From: HGM04593 sp045646965
Lineage (GTDB): Bacteria > Bacteroidota > Bacteroidia > Bacteroidales > Bacteroidaceae
Assembly: GCA_045646965.1 (NCBI GenBank)
Contig: JAZRLR010000016.1
Coordinates: forward strand, 1 to 5,451
Length of the DNA: 5,451 bases
Direction: 5' to 3'
In this document: in pieces, positions 5,341 to 5,451 of the stretch
Layout of the letters: the number at the start of each line of letters is the position of its first letter
How positions within the stretch are numbered: position 1 is the first letter of the stretch
Made by a program: the position numbers and the translations under genes
The notes under the pieces: generated by a model
The model's database searches: none
What the model saw: the letters and a program-made list of their open reading frames with translations, nothing else
Told to the model about the DNA's origin: nothing

Positions 5341-5451
5341 CACAGCGAGCGCAGACTATATTCGAGCGAAGCTCAAATACACACAAGCGAGCGAAAGTTC
5401 GACAAGCGAGTGAGTGAAAATTTATTTTCAACTCACAACGAGCGCAAAGAA
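5341..5451. other. GCGAGCG-rich intergenic tract at the right edge
   Basis: No gene is seen. The heptamer GCGAGCG or a one-base variant occurs six times between 5305 and 5444 (starts near 5305, 5345, 5362, 5387, 5406, 5438), always in the same orientation and mostly preceded by AA or CA. A second hairpin, GTGAG-T-GAAAA, loop TTTA, TTTTC-AA-CTCAC (5410-5436), has the same TTTA loop as the inverted repeat at 5312-5340. The spacing is irregular, so this is not a CRISPR array or simple tandem repeat. Confidence 0.45.

Larger units (their letters stand above)
5291..5396. repeat. Pair of 24-bp direct repeats, 82 bp apart
   Basis: The segments at 5291-5314 and 5373-5396 match at 22 of 24 positions; both contain ACACAAGCGAGCGAAA preceded by CAAATA or CAAATAC. 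The first copy includes the minus-strand -7 box (TATATTTG). In the second the equivalent reads TGTATTTG, which breaks the consensus, so it may be a decayed or duplicated promoter. The repeat could also be a binding-site pair. Confidence 0.6.

Noticed and set aside
5291..5451. Possible CRISPR array or tandem repeat at the right edge
   Set aside because: The repeated heptamers have irregular spacing (17-40 nt) and there is only one longer repeat pair, so there is no repeat-spacer regularity.

Overview
The window looks like a chromosomal segment of a gut-type Bacteroidales bacterium (Bacteroides, Prevotella or Muribaculaceae level; I cannot resolve the genus). The evidence is an N-terminal BspA-like leucine-rich-repeat surface protein, a DUF2027-plus-Smr protein of the kind found in Bacteroidales, promoter-like TAnnTTTG boxes of the Bacteroidetes primary sigma factor type, and A-rich rather than Shine-Dalgarno leaders. 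There are no tRNA, rRNA, CRISPR or transposase genes.

Layout. Bases 1-404 (minus) hold the start of a secreted BspA-type LRR protein that runs off the left edge. Bases 405-1125 have no gene that I accept. They contain copy A of an imperfect dispersed element (about 472-700), a minus-strand promoter-like box near 828, and plus-strand boxes near 1015 and 1055. Bases 1126-3112 (plus) are a tight three-gene operon: prmC (release-factor glutamine methyltransferase), recX (RecA modulator) and a ComF-family phosphoribosyltransferase. The genes are 6 nt apart or overlap. A convergent intergenic region (3113-3434) ends in a strong hairpin followed by a T-rich tract in the minus direction. It serves the minus-strand gene 3435-4529, which encodes an Smr-domain protein. 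Upstream of that on the same strand is an unrecognised 122-residue gene (4626-4994). Copy B of the dispersed element (about 5026-5230) lies in that gene's leader, behind a good minus-strand promoter (5292-5322). The last 160 bases are an A/T-rich regulatory-looking tract full of GCGAGCG motifs, direct repeats and hairpins.

The most interesting signal is the pair of elements A and B. They share several blocks in the same order and orientation, including a 17-nt identical block and a 10-nt identical block. Each copy is closed by a perfect 8-bp inverted repeat (TCGCCAAA/TTTGGCGA) that can fold the 132-149 nt between the arms into one RNA domain. Each is followed on the minus strand by a CTCACG-type block and a run of T. 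Each sits directly 5' of a minus-strand gene. Spacing between shared blocks changes by lengths that are not multiples of three, so the small open frames across the elements are unlikely to be the conserved thing. I interpret them as a dispersed structured RNA (leader or sRNA) or a small non-autonomous repeat; the sequence alone does not decide between these.

The genes do not form one pathway. prmC, recX and comF are housekeeping genes for translation termination, recombination control and a DNA-uptake or PRT-like role. The Smr gene is a likely nucleic-acid-acting protein. The LRR protein is a surface or secreted product.
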